Source: Inonotus obliquus (Eukaryota > Basidiomycota > Agaricomycetes > Hymenochaetales > Hymenochaetaceae). From it: 64,000 nucleotides of DNA. Shown piece after piece: positions 35,501 through 46,923 of this stretch. A program made the translations under genes and the position numbers. The stretch lies in assembly GCA_032164295.1 (NCBI GenBank), contig JAJHTX010000010.1, positions 1,116,001 through 1,180,000 of the forward strand, read 5' to 3'. How positions within the stretch are numbered: the stretch's first letter is position 1; each line of letters starts with the position of its first letter. Below the pieces are notes generated by a model that ran no database searches, was not told the DNA's origin, and saw only the letters and a program-made list of their open reading frames with translations.

Positions 35501-36452
35501 TCACTTACAGACCTGCAAATGTGTGCAACGTCGCTGTCAGACAGATCCTCCAATCAGATAATATAACGTGTACTTTACGGAATGCCCCATTGATAAAGAA
35601 ACGGAAGGTATAACTACCATCCCGTGAGATCGAGGGTGAGCCCGCTGAGTCCTGCGGGATCATGCACGATAGACCAAGCTGAGGATATGCAGGGTGAATG
35701 AGCGTTAGTTCGGCAGATGAAAGCACATTGAGGCTGACTACCTTCGAGCCAAACATTCGGTGATGATGCAAACATATCGCTGCAGCGCTGCAGACGGAGC
35801 AATCCGAAACGATGTTCTGATGGATATGACGAGGCTCCAGAGCTGTCCCGGCTAAGAAAAGCTTTCCAGTACCGTACACGTCCGAAGGCCGCCGCCAAAC
35901 CGGAGATGAAGGAAGAAGCTCGGCTCCAAAAGGGGGTAAGGTGCTAGGGAAAACTGAGCATAAGCTGATCTCAAGTATGACCAGAATATGTCTACCCCGT
36001 GTCCGACTCTCTACCACAAGCGTCCTCACCATTCGACCATACAGGGAAGGATAGTCCGTGTACTTTGCTCGATTTGTCCAAGATATACATCTGTTCTTCT
36101 GTTCCCCGTAGACAACGTACAAAGAACATTAGCTCATAAGTAGAACGCACTCGCAGCGATATGGTTCACCTCTTGAGAGCGGATCGCGTACAAGTGGTTT
36201 CAGGGTATCCCTGCGCGCCGCCTTAATGCGCTCGGCACGTTCGAGGCAAACTTCAGCATTCCTGTTGCAGCTAGACCGCTCTGATGTCGAATGGGTCGGG
36301 AGAGTTCTTGCACGATGAAGAAACGCCTGCGCCGCGGACAAATAAAGTCCGAAAGCGGTATCAAAATCACCCGCATGTTCTGCAGTAGTGGCTCGCGTAT
36401 AAAGAATGCTGGTGTCTACATCAGAAAAAGAAGTTCGAGCGTCTTTTGCCAT
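32502..36452 (-). CDS. RIM13: Calpain-like cysteine protease of the ambient-pH (PalB/Rim13) pathway
   Basis: Calpain-like protease that in fungi processes the PacC/Rim101 transcription factor at ESCRT-III-bearing endosomes. The ATG at 36452 opens an N-terminal MIT-type helical domain (ILYTRATTAEHAGDFDTAF, then LYLSAAQAFLHRAR). The catalytic Cys lies in NIVSDCSVCSAAAICLHHHR (codon 35801-35799). The catalytic His is in LLPAHSYAVL (codon 34771-34769), joined across an intron to AAIHEESHERYLTILNPW, which supplies the catalytic Asn (codon 34658-34656). ISWDEVCSAFDGLYLNWSP and FSSRNAGGNNTYPTF are PalB-specific landmarks. The C-terminal exons each end a C2-like (calpain domain III) fold: GYYCIVVSTFEPRHRGKFTL and KYIAVVSTFDPGIHAAFQL. 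The last exon stops at 32502. There are many small introns; I did not fix every junction. It looks complete. Confidence 0.9.
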
Positions 36453-36546
36453 TGCATTTGTTGTTAAGCCATCACGACAACACTCAATTGTGCTGTAAAG
36501 TGTGAGCCACGTGACCTGAAACATTCCCCATCTCGAAGCGACCTGG

Positions 36547-37123
36547 TCATAAAAGACTCATACCATCATGAGCATCGTTACTGTCACTCCTGAGCTTCAA
36601 CTCAAACTCATATTCCGGGTGAAAAGCGCAAGCTTCGGAGATACGACCACTGCGCACTGGATGGATTCCTTCTATCTCTGGTGACACAGCAATATTGCCT
36701 GCGAGATACCTTCGATCGCTCCTGTTCCCCTTTTCTGGTGGAGAAAACACCGAGATGAACAGGGAGGCTTCTTCGATCCCGTAACCTGCATTATAACCGC
36801 CGGAAAAGAAAAGGTTGCGGAAGGTTATACCTCAAACATGGCTAGGTGGCTAAATCTTCGGGTTTATTTGGCACAACCTTTAAACGCAAGAAGTGTTGAA
36901 CTATGGAACTACCTGCGGAAGTACGTATGCTACCTCACTATCTGAACGTAACTTCTGATACTCCTTTGTGCATCACCTCTCCTTCCGCCATACTTCCGCC
37001 AGTGTTGTGTTCCTGAGTGAGTTCTATGCCTTCTAACGTCGCGGGAATCAGCAAGTCTCCATTACACGCATTCCCTAGAGCTCTGCTCGTCACATCTTCG
37101 GAGTTTACCATACATGTCGCCAA
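36547..37123 (-). other. Unidentified minus-strand exons upstream of the calpain gene
   Basis: One exon-like stretch (about 36800-36555) reads GIEEASLFISVFSPPEKGNR, then RRYLAGNIAVSPEIEGIHP and FHPEYEFELKLRSDSNDAHD. It ends at a GTATGAG donor and is preceded by a good ATAATGCAG acceptor. Farther upstream, SSIVQHFLRLKVVPNKPEDL (about 36915-36850) and a 61-codon frame at 37123-36938 also look coding. I could not join them into one gene or identify a family. They could be a small separate gene ending just before the calpain, or 5' exons of an extended calpain transcript. Confidence 0.35.
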
Positions 37124-37693
37124 ACTACTGGTCTCCCTGGAGTTAATGCACTACTTCACTCTGCCACTCGTGCGACTCGAATTCGTTCAATTAATCATGC
37201 TTCTCGTCCCCTCACACTCTTCAGGCTCCCGAGTTCCTCTCGGACCTGGAGCTCGTACCATGAGAGCAAGAAAACTTGATGTCCTTGTAATCAGTTACGA
37301 TTTCAGAGGTTGCGCTTTTCAGCAACCGGAATTATTCCACCGAGGTAAAAAAATCTACTTTCGCGATATCGCATATTCGATCCCTTTTCTATACTGTCCA
37401 ACCTCCCTTTCTACTTACCTATTTCGCTTTTCCTTTGTTCAAGATCAAGCCAAAGTGTTGAAAGAGGGGAGGCCGGGATCGGCGAGTTTGAAGTCAAAGT
37501 CCAAACATGGCCAAACAAGAACCATGTGGCGGTGCCGTCTTGTGTTTTTATTCTTGCTCATTGTTCTTCACCCCAGTGACTCGCCGCCATACTATATTAA
37601 ACTCAGCTCTCTCCATGATGCGGCCTGAGCTGCTCTTATTATCCGTCTGGTCGGGGCCAGATGGCGAGACAAGTACCTTCCTAACCACGATCC

Positions 37694-39536
37694 ATGACCA
37701 CGCCAGTGACGAACAGCATCTCGACTGGATCCAACTTGGACTTCTTCCTTGATAACTTCCCTCCACCGCGACCGAATAATCTCGTTATGCAATCTCCCTT
37801 GGACAGTAGAGAGCCGATGTCATATACGCGCTCGCGCTCATCCTCGTCTGTCACCCGACCCAGTTTGCAGATGCTCTCTCCTAGGTCTAAGATGGGATTA
37901 CCTAGCAACCCTCGTTCTCCTCAGTCTCCTCGGAGTCTTGAGAGGGGAGTTCGCCGCTTTGCGCCTCCGCATTCCCGCAGTGGGCTACGTGGAACGCTGT
38001 CTGGCATCTTCCAGCACAAGTCCGAACCAGACCTCCATATTCCTATTCAGGATGTCTCTCCCGCAGGGTCGACTGCACATGAAGATATCAATCTCCACTC
38101 CTGGCCTCCGTTACAGATCGAGAAGCGGCCGATACAATGTCCAGGATCCTGCCATTGTACTGATCCGAAACGAAAGAAACAAAGGAGATGGTTCTTGATA
38201 TTGATTATCATCTTGCTTATATACCTGCTTGCGAATACTATCGTCCTTAATGTGCGATTATTCTCGCTGCCTAGACTTACGCGATACGGGACAGACGATG
38301 AGAAATTTACTCTGTCCCCAGCTCAGGAGCTATGTCTCACGCAGTTCACCGTAAACGCTCCATCAAACGCATCACTCTATCCATGTTCTACCTGTCTCGG
38401 GCTCCTGCAAGATATTCCGGCCTCCTTCAAATTCGCAACTACTGACGGCGCGCAGACGTTTTCAAATAGTCTTCAATTTTGCGGATTGCAGTCGCTGGTT
38501 ACGGCCTCGAGCGGGAGCGCGAGGGATTCGTTGACGAACGGAGGATGGGTGCAGGACACTCAAGTTTGTACGTGGACTGGTGTACAGTGCGATGCGCAGG
38601 GATTTGTGAGGTCTTTGTGAGTTCGGTCTTATTTGTCTGTCCAATTTTTGCAAATGCTGACTTGCTTTTGATGTTGTGCGTTTGCAGGGAAATGATTTTC
38701 CCTGGTGTGCCTTCGGTCATACCTCCAGGCATCAGTGCTTTGTCGAACTTGCAATCGTTGCAGATTATAGGTGGAAATAACTCACCAGGTAAGAATCCCT
38801 CACTTGCATTTCATATCCCATTGTAACTTGTAGTGCGTCTATCCCAGCCGGCGCGCTTCCAACTAGTTTCACAAATCTTACCTCCCTAACCTCTCTCCAT
38901 CTCGAAAATACTGCTCTTTCTCCATTACCATCTTCGCTCTTCGCAGATGGGAATATGGATGGAGTGACGAGTCTGACGCTAGTGAGGAATTCAGGATTTG
39001 CAGGACAGCTACCTGATTTAAGTGGACTTGCTCTGGAGAACTTGTGAGTCGTCTTCGGCCCTTTGGAACTCCGCTTTCGCCCTCTTGATTCTTCAGAGAT
39101 TTTGAACAATGGACTAACATTTGACGAAATAACAGAATTGTAGATAACCAGCCGATCTCTACACCTCTAGGGAGTTTGCTGAATGGTGCGACATTACAGA
39201 ACTCTCTGACGACTCTGTACGTCTCCTCTCTTTCTTCCCTATACCTCCGAACTGACGCGTCTCTGTTTCTCTTGCCTTACCGATACGCGTCTTTTATGCC
39301 GCACAATCAGGTCACTAACAGCAACCAACTTAACCGGATCCTTCCCTTCCTCCTCCTCTCAAACAATATCATTCCCATCACTTCAAACTCTCTCTCTGAC
39401 GAACAACACGGGTCTCACAGGTCCTCTCCCCCTTTCACTATGCCAGAGTAACGTACTGGAGAGTTGCGATCTGCAGGGAACGGGATTGGTTAGTCCTAGT
39501 GGAGGAGGAGCGGGCTGTGGAGTTTGCGTTTTTTGA
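37694..39536 (+). CDS. Type II membrane protein with extracellular leucine-rich repeats
   Basis: Five exons keep frame: 37694-38616, 38688-38788, 38848-39043, 39136-39216 and 39311-39536, giving 508 residues. Residues 1-~155 form a Ser/Pro/Arg-rich cytoplasmic tail (SPRSKMGLPSNPRSPQSPRS). A basic stop-transfer motif (DPKRKKQRR) precedes a single strongly hydrophobic segment, WFLILIIILLIYLLANTIVL. The outside part has a Cys-containing cap of plant-type LRR proteins (CTWTGVQCDAQGFVRSLEM). Leucine-rich repeats follow (LPTSFTNLTSLTSLHLENT, GQLPDLSGLALENLIV, LTGPLPLSLCQSNVL). Such LRR membrane proteins are common in basidiomycetes but their roles are mostly unknown. There is no kinase domain. The C-terminus, GGGAGCGVCVF, is Cys- and Gly-rich. 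Confidence 0.8.
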
Positions 39537-40383
39537 GTGAGGGTTGGTTTTGCGGGGACTTCGGGAGGGAGGAGAGGGAGAGGATGGGGGAGAAGGGTCT
39601 GGTAGGTGGTACGTTGCACCACTTGATCTTTGATCTGAATTGTCCGGGTTGTCCATTCATTCCATCCTTTCCTTCGTACTTCCATACCTTTCATCTCTTA
39701 GAATCTTGGAATCTTGAAATCTTGAACATGGGCTTCGTTTTCGTTTCGCCTGTCTAGGTTCTTGTACGCTTGATGCGTCTCCAGACTATAAACATCTCAT
39801 TCTTGTTCTCGTTCTCATTCGTCTTTCATTCGTTCATTTCAGGTGTATTTCTTGTTGCAACTCTTGTATATTACCGCCAGTGTAGCGCTCCTTCCCAATC
39901 TCCTCAACTTTCAATTTCCAAGCCTTCTCATATATGTAAGATATAATCACACCACCTCACTCCCTCTCTTCTCCGTATCACACGACCCTAACAACGAAAA
40001 CTTGCATATCCAAATATCCCCACCAGCTCGTCCAAGCTCTTAGTCCAAGATTGATATTGCTAGTGCATACCTGTCTTCGATTTCATTGTAGATAGCGTGA
40101 ATGCTAATATACAAAGTCTCAAGGAAACATGATACGATGTTGACGAGGGACAAAGAACACGGAACAGGGACAGCGGAAAAGCGGTCGGAACTCGAGAAAC
40201 ATGTACTGCGTGAATGAATTATCTGATATTGATATTTAGACAAAGCTAAGACAAAAGCATGAGGAATGCCAATTCGTTACACATTGCTCTGGTTGGTAAG
40301 AATACCTGTACTATGTAATGCGTTAATAGTTGATACCCGGAATACGTATGCAAATTGCAAAATGCCAAGTATAACGCAAGCGC
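39537..40383. other. 0.85 kb intergenic between convergent LRR and subtilisin genes
   Basis: It holds the 3' flanks of both genes. Pyrimidine-rich tracts and AT-rich stretches suit 3' ends. The short frames have no recognisable content. Confidence 0.5.
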
Positions 40384-41994
40384 TCAGTGAGTAGTAAAAA
40401 AGTTATCAATAACCCAGTTCTTCCCTTCATCATCCGTCGCGTTGTTAAAGATGATCAAGTTAGGTGTACCCTCAGGGAGTTGGCTCTCAACGAGATGGTC
40501 GGGAGTTGCGAGAGCGATAAGAGCCTTCTTGAGTTGTTCAGGGGTGAGAGGAGCCGGGATAGGTGCAACTTCCTCGCTACCGTCGTCGCCAAGGAGTGAA
40601 GGCTCAGGAAGGACGCGGGATAGCCAGTCTGGGAGATACGTATAGGCGCGAGTGTAGCCCTGAACGATGAGCGATGGCACAGCTGTCTTGTCACTCTTGA
40701 GCGGAGGAACGAAGAGGTCGCCGAGCGCTGGGTCGAACGTCGCGGATGGGTAGATGGACAAAAGGTACGCAAGGAGACCAGCAGTGTGCGGCGAGGCCAT
40801 ACTCGTACCGGAGATGGTGTTGACAGCGTACGGTCCAGAATTCCATGTCGAAAGGACGTTAAGACCGGGGGCGAACACATCAACGCACTTGCCGTAGTTG
40901 GAGAAGTATGCGCGCTCATCCGTGATAGTCGAAGCTCCCACGGTCACAGCCTCCTTGGACGATGCAGGTGAGTAGTCGCACGCGTCACGGTTGTCGTTGC
41001 CCGCCGCTACAGCGAAGTGAAGACCAGCCTTAACGGCTTTGTCGACAGTGTCGTCGAGCGCTTGCGACTTTCCGCCTCCAAGAGACATGTTCGCAACAGA
41101 CCCCTTGTGCTTCGTCTTGCCGGTAGCCTTGAGCTCGGCATCCGCAGCTGCCTTGTTTTTCACAGCGTCGGTAGCAGCCCAGACGACACCAGATACGACG
41201 TCGGACATGGTTCCACTGCCATTTGTGCCGAGGACCTTGACTGCAATAATGGTTGCAGCCTTAGCAACGCCGTACTTGCGGGAAGCAATTGTGCCCGCGC
41301 AGTGAGTGCCGTGACCGTTGCCATCAATATCCTCGTCATTCCTGGGAATCGTCTTACCCCACCGAGCGCGGCCCTCAAACTCGGTGTGGTTAATGTATAC
41401 ACCAGTGTCGACAACGTAAACGTTAACACCCTCGCCACCATGCTTATCATATTCATAACGAGTGAAAGTGCTGAAGTTCAACTTGGCTTTATGACTGATT
41501 CGCGCAAGCCCCTTTGAGAATTGCGTCAGTCCGGGGTTTAGATAAGACCGGACGGAACCAGATAAACGTACCCATGGTGCAGATTTCTGCGTCTCGTACG
41601 CGTGAACAATCTGGTCATGCTCGACATAGTCAACCTCCGGCTGTCGACGGATGAGTTCAATAACATCACGCGAGAAATAGCCAGCATAGCCCTTGATATG
41701 TGCGTCCCAAACATGCATTAAACCACTCTCTATGCCGTCAAGCGGCGAAGCACTGTGCGCCTGGTCAAGAAAGTTGAAATGGTTCTCAAACGCAGCAGGA
41801 TGAACACCGTCTTTGAACATGACAATGTACGAGTCGTTGATGACTCTATCTGGGGAGACGCCCGGGTGATGGAGCGGTGCAATGTGGTAACGATCATCAT
41901 AACGACGCGCCGCGCGATCTGACGATGTCGAGAGAGGGGTGGCGAGCGCTAAGGCTGCCAGCGAGAGTAGAGTAAGAGAACGTATTGAGGACAT
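40384..41994 (-). CDS. Cerevisin / proteinase K-type subtilisin-like serine protease
   Basis: Secreted or vacuolar S8 endopeptidase. The start at 41994 begins a signal peptide (SLTLLSLAALALATPLSTS). An I9 inhibitor propeptide follows (DSYIVMFKDGVHPAAFENHF, later EVDYVEHDQIVHA). The catalytic Asp is in VNVYVVDTGVYINHTEF, the His in GNGHGTHCAGTIAS and the Ser in ISGTSMASPHTAGLLAYL. ANMSLGGGKSQALDDTV and AVAAGNDNRDAC (oxyanion-hole Asn) are intact. A 60-base intron (41571-41512) is removed by the model: APW joins GLARISHK, the normal mature N-terminus of the family. Because that intron lacks a stop and is a multiple of three, unspliced RNA also stays open. Exons are 41994-41572 and 41511-40384, 516 residues. 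A C-terminal ~90-residue extension beyond the Ser is rather acidic and Leu/Pro-rich. It is divergent from the small Cox14-like gene. Confidence 0.95.
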   Translation of the reverse strand: MSSIRSLTLLSLAALALATPLSTSSDRAARRYDDRYHIAPLHHPGVSPDRVINDSYIVMFKDGVHPAAFENHFNFLDQAHSASPLDGIESGLMHVWDAHIKGYAGYFSRDVIELIRRQPEVDYVEHDQIVHAYETQKSAPWVRLSGSVRSYLNPGLTQFSKGLARISHKAKLNFSTFTRYEYDKHGGEGVNVYVVDTGVYINHTEFEGRARWGKTIPRNDEDIDGNGHGTHCAGTIASRKYGVAKAATIIAVKVLGTNGSGTMSDVVSGVVWAATDAVKNKAAADAELKATGKTKHKGSVANMSLGGGKSQALDDTVDKAVKAGLHFAVAAGNDNRDACDYSPASSKEAVTVGASTITDERAYFSNYGKCVDVFAPGLNVLSTWNSGPYAVNTISGTSMASPHTAGLLAYLLSIYPSATFDPALGDLFVPPLKSDKTAVPSLIVQGYTRAYTYLPDWLSRVLPEPSLLGDDGSEEVAPIPAPLTPEQLKKALIALATPDHLVESQLPEGTPNLIIFNNATDDEGKNWVIDNFFTTH

Positions 41995-42161
41995 GGTAGA
42001 CGGGAGGAGAGGAGGACCTGTTGGATTGTGACGCGGCACGCGAGTGTTTATAGGACCCTATTTTACATAAGAAAATTACCTTATTTAGGTATCACTGCTT
42101 GACTCTTGCCGCCCCACTCCTTCAGCATCCCTGTTTCAACTGCCTCGAGTACACATCAACA

Positions 42162-42573
42162 ATGCTACCTACGCGGCATATGCCACTCATCGACGTCGTA
42201 CATCGGTCTGTTCTCTTTGGTCTTGTGGGCCTTGGTGCTCTCGGAATAGTCACTGGGGTACAGGTCCACAGGGCGACACTGCGACGAGGGAAAGGTATGC
42301 TGAACTAGTTCTTAAAAATGTCATTTTGCTCATCTTTGATTCCGCAGAGGTGAGCCAATCCCAAAGTGTTCATGACACGCTTTCTCAACCATTTTTCAGC
42401 TCGCAACAGAGATGGAGAAACAGAAGGAGGCTGCTGTTCGCGAAGGACGAGTGGTTCGTTCTCTCCAACTTAAAGCTTATCTTACGTAATAAAACACATT
42501 TCTTCAGGTTGATGAGAAGGCGCTGGCGGAAGCAGCGCAGACGATTCTTCAAACCAGAGAGACTCAATCGTAA
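42162..42573 (+). CDS. Small single-pass mitochondrial protein, Cox14-like
   Basis: Three exons keep frame: 42162-42294, 42410-42450 and 42508-42573, giving 79 residues. After MLPTRHMPLIDVVHRSV comes one membrane segment, LFGLVGLGALGIVTGVQVHR. A charged C-terminal helix follows (EMEKQKEAAVREGREVDEKA, LAEAAQTILQTRE). The D-x-V-H-R motif just before a single membrane span matches the Cox14 family of cytochrome c oxidase assembly factors, which sit in the mitochondrial inner membrane and couple Cox1 synthesis to assembly. The match rests on a short motif and architecture, so the name is an inference. The start lies 167 bases from the divergent subtilisin start, suggesting a shared promoter. The gene is easily missed because no exon is longer than 45 codons. 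Confidence 0.6.
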
Positions 42574-42977
42574 CACGACCTGTCCACCTGCGGGGCTCCG
42601 TATCGCCTTTTGCATCATGCTAATCAACGCGCCAAGAGCAATCAGAATTGTTTCCGTTTGTTCCGACCGCCTGGATGCGTCTCGAAGAGCTCAACCAAAA
42701 GCGCAAAGTCACAATCTCACTACGCAATCTGTATACCTTACCAATGATCTGTACCCATGTCAAGTCGTTACAACAATGACTATAGTCGTGGGGAAGCTGG
42801 GGATGTGAACACACGACAAGTGCTTTAGAATAATATAGCCGGAAACAGTATATAACTCAAATTGTACTAATGCTAGATGCGCGAAATATCGCAACAGGAC
42901 AGCTTTTTGGCCCAACAGAAATGCGCTCAATGTAGGAAGTAAGAGGCAGCAAGAACATTATCTTCAAACAAACAAAG

Positions 42978-45432
42978 TCAGCTTTCCACAGCTTGTCCCG
43001 ACTTTTTATGTCTCCGTTTTCGCTTCTTCGTAGGAGGTTCACCACCATCCGTCCTCTCCTCATGCTCACCAAGCTCATGCCGAGTTGTAATTGGGGGATC
43101 CTCCTCTGTCATAATAGCGGTAGCCAACTTCGCCTTCTGCCTCTCCTTCTTTCCTTTCCTCCTTTTCTTCATTCCTCCGTCCCCCTCGACTTCTTCCTCC
43201 CCACCACCACCTCCACCCAAACCTCTTTTCTCACCAAGTTTCTTCCTAAAGTCTCTCAACTTCTCTCCTCTCTTCGAATCCCAAGCCCTCCCCTTGTCCT
43301 TCCTATACGGAGCAATCTTCCTCAAACCAACAAGAGTATTAAGTTCCGCGTCATCCGCTAAAAGGATTTCAGTAGCACTCAAACCGTAAGAGTCGGGTAA
43401 GACGGGAGTGTATTTGAAACGCGTTGGTAAGTCACCGACGAGATCGTTGAATTCGAGATTGTAGACGTCGTTCATGGCTTCGTCTAGTTCCAAGTCCTTT
43501 TTCTTGTTGAGAGATGCGTTGGTTGGGATGGAAGCATCCATTTCGTCGATATCTACACCGTCGCCGTTGACATGAACATCGACGCCCTTCTTTTTCCTCT
43601 TGTTTTTCTTTTTGGATGTAGAAGGACCGGCTTCACTTTCGGGTGGGGCAATGTCCGCGATATCGATATCGTCTTCCCATGTTGGCCTTTCCACATCGAC
43701 ATCCTCCTCGGCTTCTGGTTCGTCATTACCGTATATCCCTGCCATCTGTTTATCGTGCGCTTCAGGGTCCCAGTCGCCTTCTAGATCAAGTTGCTGGAGC
43801 GCTGCCGGAGTATATACAGTCAATCATGCACCAGCAGGAAGGGACGGGCAAGAACTCACCCTCGTCATCAGCACTCTTCCCACCTTCCCTCCCTATCCTT
43901 TCAAGCTTCTCTCGAATCTCTTTCATCTTCAACGCTTTCAATCGTTTCACTTCATCCTTTTTCTGTAGTAGCTTCTCTTCCTTTCGCTGTTTCTTCCGCT
44001 CGCGCGCCGCTTTTCGTGGGTTGTCCTCCCGTCGCACTGTTGAAGCGATTTCTCGTGGATGAGTTGCAATCGTTGCCGCGTCTCTGTTTGTTAAACCAGT
44101 TGCAAATTGTGAGATATACGAGGAATATTAGGTGAATGAATAGACGTACGGTTCTTCGAACCGGAAGTTGTATGAGCTCTCGAACGTTTCAGCAACTTCG
44201 TCAAACTCCTCTTCGTCAAAGTCTTCTGCCTCATTTTCAGATCCGGGTTTTTCGATAATGTCAACGCTCCCAGCTTCATCGTCATCTGTATAGGCATCCT
44301 TTCCTACTTTGCCCTTCCTCTTGCTTTTTGGACCTGTGATTTCGTCGTACTTAGGAACTCGACGCTCGGAGTTGTCAATCCACCCTCGGTTGAGAATGTA
44401 GCTAACCCGTTGTCAATACGATAAGTGAAGGTTTGATAAATATGCAGACGTACTTCATTAAGAATTCATGGTCCTCCTGCTCCTTCGATTTCCTATCTTT
44501 CCCCTTCTTTTTCTTCTTCTTCTCATCTTTCCCTTCCTTCTCCTTCACTTGCTGTCTCTCATTACCCCTCTCTTTCTCCTCAAAGGAATCGCCTCCTCTT
44601 TCATCAACAGTAACGAGCCCACCAATATCCTCTCCAACTTCTCTCGCCAAGAACGCGCGATACTCCTCCTCCTCGCGCTCAATCTCATCTTTCGTCTTCT
44701 CTCTTGGCACTAAGATACCATCTTCGTCCTCGTCTTCGGAACCTTCGGGTACGGCTGTATGAAAGGCGGAGATGGTTTCTTTGCGTAGAGCGGTTTGTTC
44801 TTCTGTGTGTGTTGGTTGTGTTGGTTCGGGTGACGGGGACCGAGAGGTGGAGTGGAGTTGAGATTGGAGGATGTGTTGTCGCAGATGCAAGGGTTTGGAC
44901 TAAGTGAAAGAATGAGAAGAAAAATTAGTAGGAGGGAAATCTATCCGTTCCATGTAATTAGCACACCTTGTCTTCCCTCTTGTTATTAAACGAAAACGAG
45001 CTCCGTGTCCTCTGTTGTTCCTCTACCATCCGCTCATAACTACAGACTCATTTAGGCGCACGTGGCATATACGCACCTTCAAACACATCCTTCTTCGAAT
45101 CATAAATGTCCGGATCCTTTCTCTTAATTCTCGCAAGGGTCCGTAGGATAGCAGCGTCCACAGCAGGAGTCAACTCTTCACCGTCTTCATCCTCTTCCGT
45201 GTCTTCTGAGTCGCCACTTTCGCTGAGCACGTTCTCCACGTCGGAGCCGTATTTCTCTTTCACTGAAACGAGAATCAACCAGAGTCAATTCGAACGAACG
45301 AAATAATATGAGAAGTGACGCACATTTCGCTAGTTCCTCCCGTTCCTTCTTGCGCGCATATGCCTTTGCATAATGCTCATTAATTGTCAGCTGTTGACCG
45401 TTGTCACCATCGGACTCGCTGTCTGAGAGCAT
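42978..45432 (-). CDS. KRI1: Kri1-like 40S ribosome biogenesis factor
   Basis: Nucleolar factor needed for 40S subunit maturation, known to bind Krr1. Seven exons keep frame: 45432-45324, 45262-45077, 45022-44967, 44899-44454, 44401-44150, 44083-43860 and 43801-42978, giving 698 residues, a normal length. Landmarks in order are MLSDSESDGDNGQQLTINEH, LARIKRKDPDIYDSKKDVF, KPLHLRQHILQSQ, EFLMNYILNRGWIDN, DFDEEEFDEVAETFESSYNF with FRFEEPDAA, RREDNPRKAARERKKQRKEE (long basic helix), and PTWEDDID. The C-terminal Kri1 domain has LDEAMNDVYNLEFNDLVGD, PTRFKYTPVLPDSYGLSATE and LNTLVGLRKIAPYR. It ends in poly-basic nuclear/nucleolar signals (KKRKRRHKKSGQ). Acidic and basic low-complexity runs are normal for the family. 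It converges with the Cox14-like gene, 404 bases apart. Confidence 0.95.
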
Positions 45433-46133
45433 TGTGCTTGACTATAAAGGCAGAAATACGCTGAATAGGGTCCATCCTCGAAATTTTGGAGACAAGCTCA
45501 CGTGATCGAAGGACATGATGCCGATCGATCGGTCGTCCGACATCGAATTCCACGTCCACGCGTCCACCTCTTGACCACCATGCGATACAAAACCCAAACT
45601 TGCAGGCATCCTAACCTCAAAATAGTGGCATCGAGCAATCTGCCTTCTAAAGGGGACAAAGACCACTACATCTACGCATTTGTTCGATGAGATCTTGGTG
45701 GCAGTCGTTGTGGTCCGTTAGGCCACAGGCAATTCCATTCCAACCATCAACACAATGAAAGGCCCTCTAAAGCCACGTATCCTCGGAACACTTTCAGATC
45801 AGATACTAGTTCTCTCGATATGTGCTTCTCTGGTCCTCGTCTTGTACACGATTTGAATCACAAAGGGCTTACGTCTCCCAAAAACATGTATGTGCCAAGT
45901 CTTTTGTCATATTAACTCAGGGAATAGTACTAAATGAAGTAGGTTCATTTGATGAACTTAGAAACAGCCTCGGAACTTTTTCCCGCAGTGGAGCATATAA
46001 AGTTTAGACAGCCATCTCTTTTTCCTTCCCCCTCTACCCACCTCCTTATCTATCTTCTGACTCTCTCTCTCTCTTACCAGGCTTGCAGAGTCTACCATAG
46101 CTACCAGAGTTTGCCTCTTTATTCTTACTATCT
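45433..46133. other. 0.7 kb upstream region of KRI1 and of the AT-rich gene
   Basis: No gene was recognised beyond a 33-codon plus-strand frame at about 45754 that ends in a hydrophobic run (LVLSICASLVLVLYTI). The final 120 bases are very pyrimidine-rich (CT tracts near 46020-46080), typical of a fungal core promoter just before the next start codon. Confidence 0.45.
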
Positions 46134-46797
46134 ATGTCTTCATCTTATTCCTCCAAGACTGGACCTAAGTCTGCTAGTGCTAGTAGAGCAGCAGTGAATG
46201 GTGTAGATCAGAAGAGGTCAGGCAACCACAAATTAAATGATGAAGGCAAAGCTATCATTAAAGGTATGTTAAACCTGTCAGACAGTTATGACTACTAGTC
46301 TTATCTATTATTTTCATGCCTATAGGATTTTTATCTAAATATCTGGATCCAGATAAAGAAATTGGACTGCAAGCAAGAAAAAATCTTATTAGCCAAGTGG
46401 CTCATGCAGGGAATAGCTGGTTCACAATGATAAACCTGTATTATTATATCAATCAGTGGAAGAAGACTGTTACATCTAAGAAAACAGCACATACTGGTAA
46501 GAGCTCTCTTGTTTATATTAATATGCATTCTAATTAACTATTCACTTTAGATGATGGTGAAGAAAGTACATGTGAGCTTAAAGCACTATTTTCTCTGTAC
46601 TGTAAATGCTTACAGAACATATACATATAGTATTTGGTTCAATTGGCAAGGAGGTTAGACAGAGGTTATGCTACCTATTCTGGGCTGGCATTAGTCCAGA
46701 TGCACATCCATACTGGGCCAGTCAGTATGAAATTAGCATGGATGAGATAAAGGCATACCTTGGCTGGCTACAGATGAATAATCATGAAGGAGGTTAG
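46134..46797 (+). CDS. Unidentified AT-rich four-exon gene, possible helix-turn-helix/homeodomain-like protein
   Basis: Four exons keep frame: 46134-46263, 46326-46496, 46551-46565 and 46616-46797, giving 165 residues. Base composition and codon use are clearly AT-richer (many AAA, ATA, TTA) than in neighbouring KRI1 or BUD4. After a Ser/Lys-rich N-terminus, residues ~38-100 read LNDEGKAIIKGFLSKYLDPD, then an Arg/Leu helix and NSWFTMINLYYYINQWKKTV. This helical spacing, with the W-F...N...QWKK end, recalls homeodomain-like DNA-binding helices. The C-terminal part has GKEVRQRLCYLFWAGISPDA. Exon 3 is only 15 bases. I know no matching family. The odd composition and position, immediately before another gene that lacks a clear start, suggest an inserted or transposon-borne gene. 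Confidence 0.5.
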
Positions 46798-46923
46798 TTG
46801 CTATACTTTAGTTCCCGATACAGCACCTCATGGTGCCGTCGCCTCTCAGTAATTGACGCAGAAAAGGATTGTCGTCTTGAGACGGAATTCTTCGAGATAC
46901 CATCCGAAACAAGGAAGAAGTTG

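Noticed and set aside
43572..44135. Overlapping plus-strand frames of 110-140 codons
   Set aside because: They are shadows of the acidic and basic repeats of KRI1 on the minus strand.
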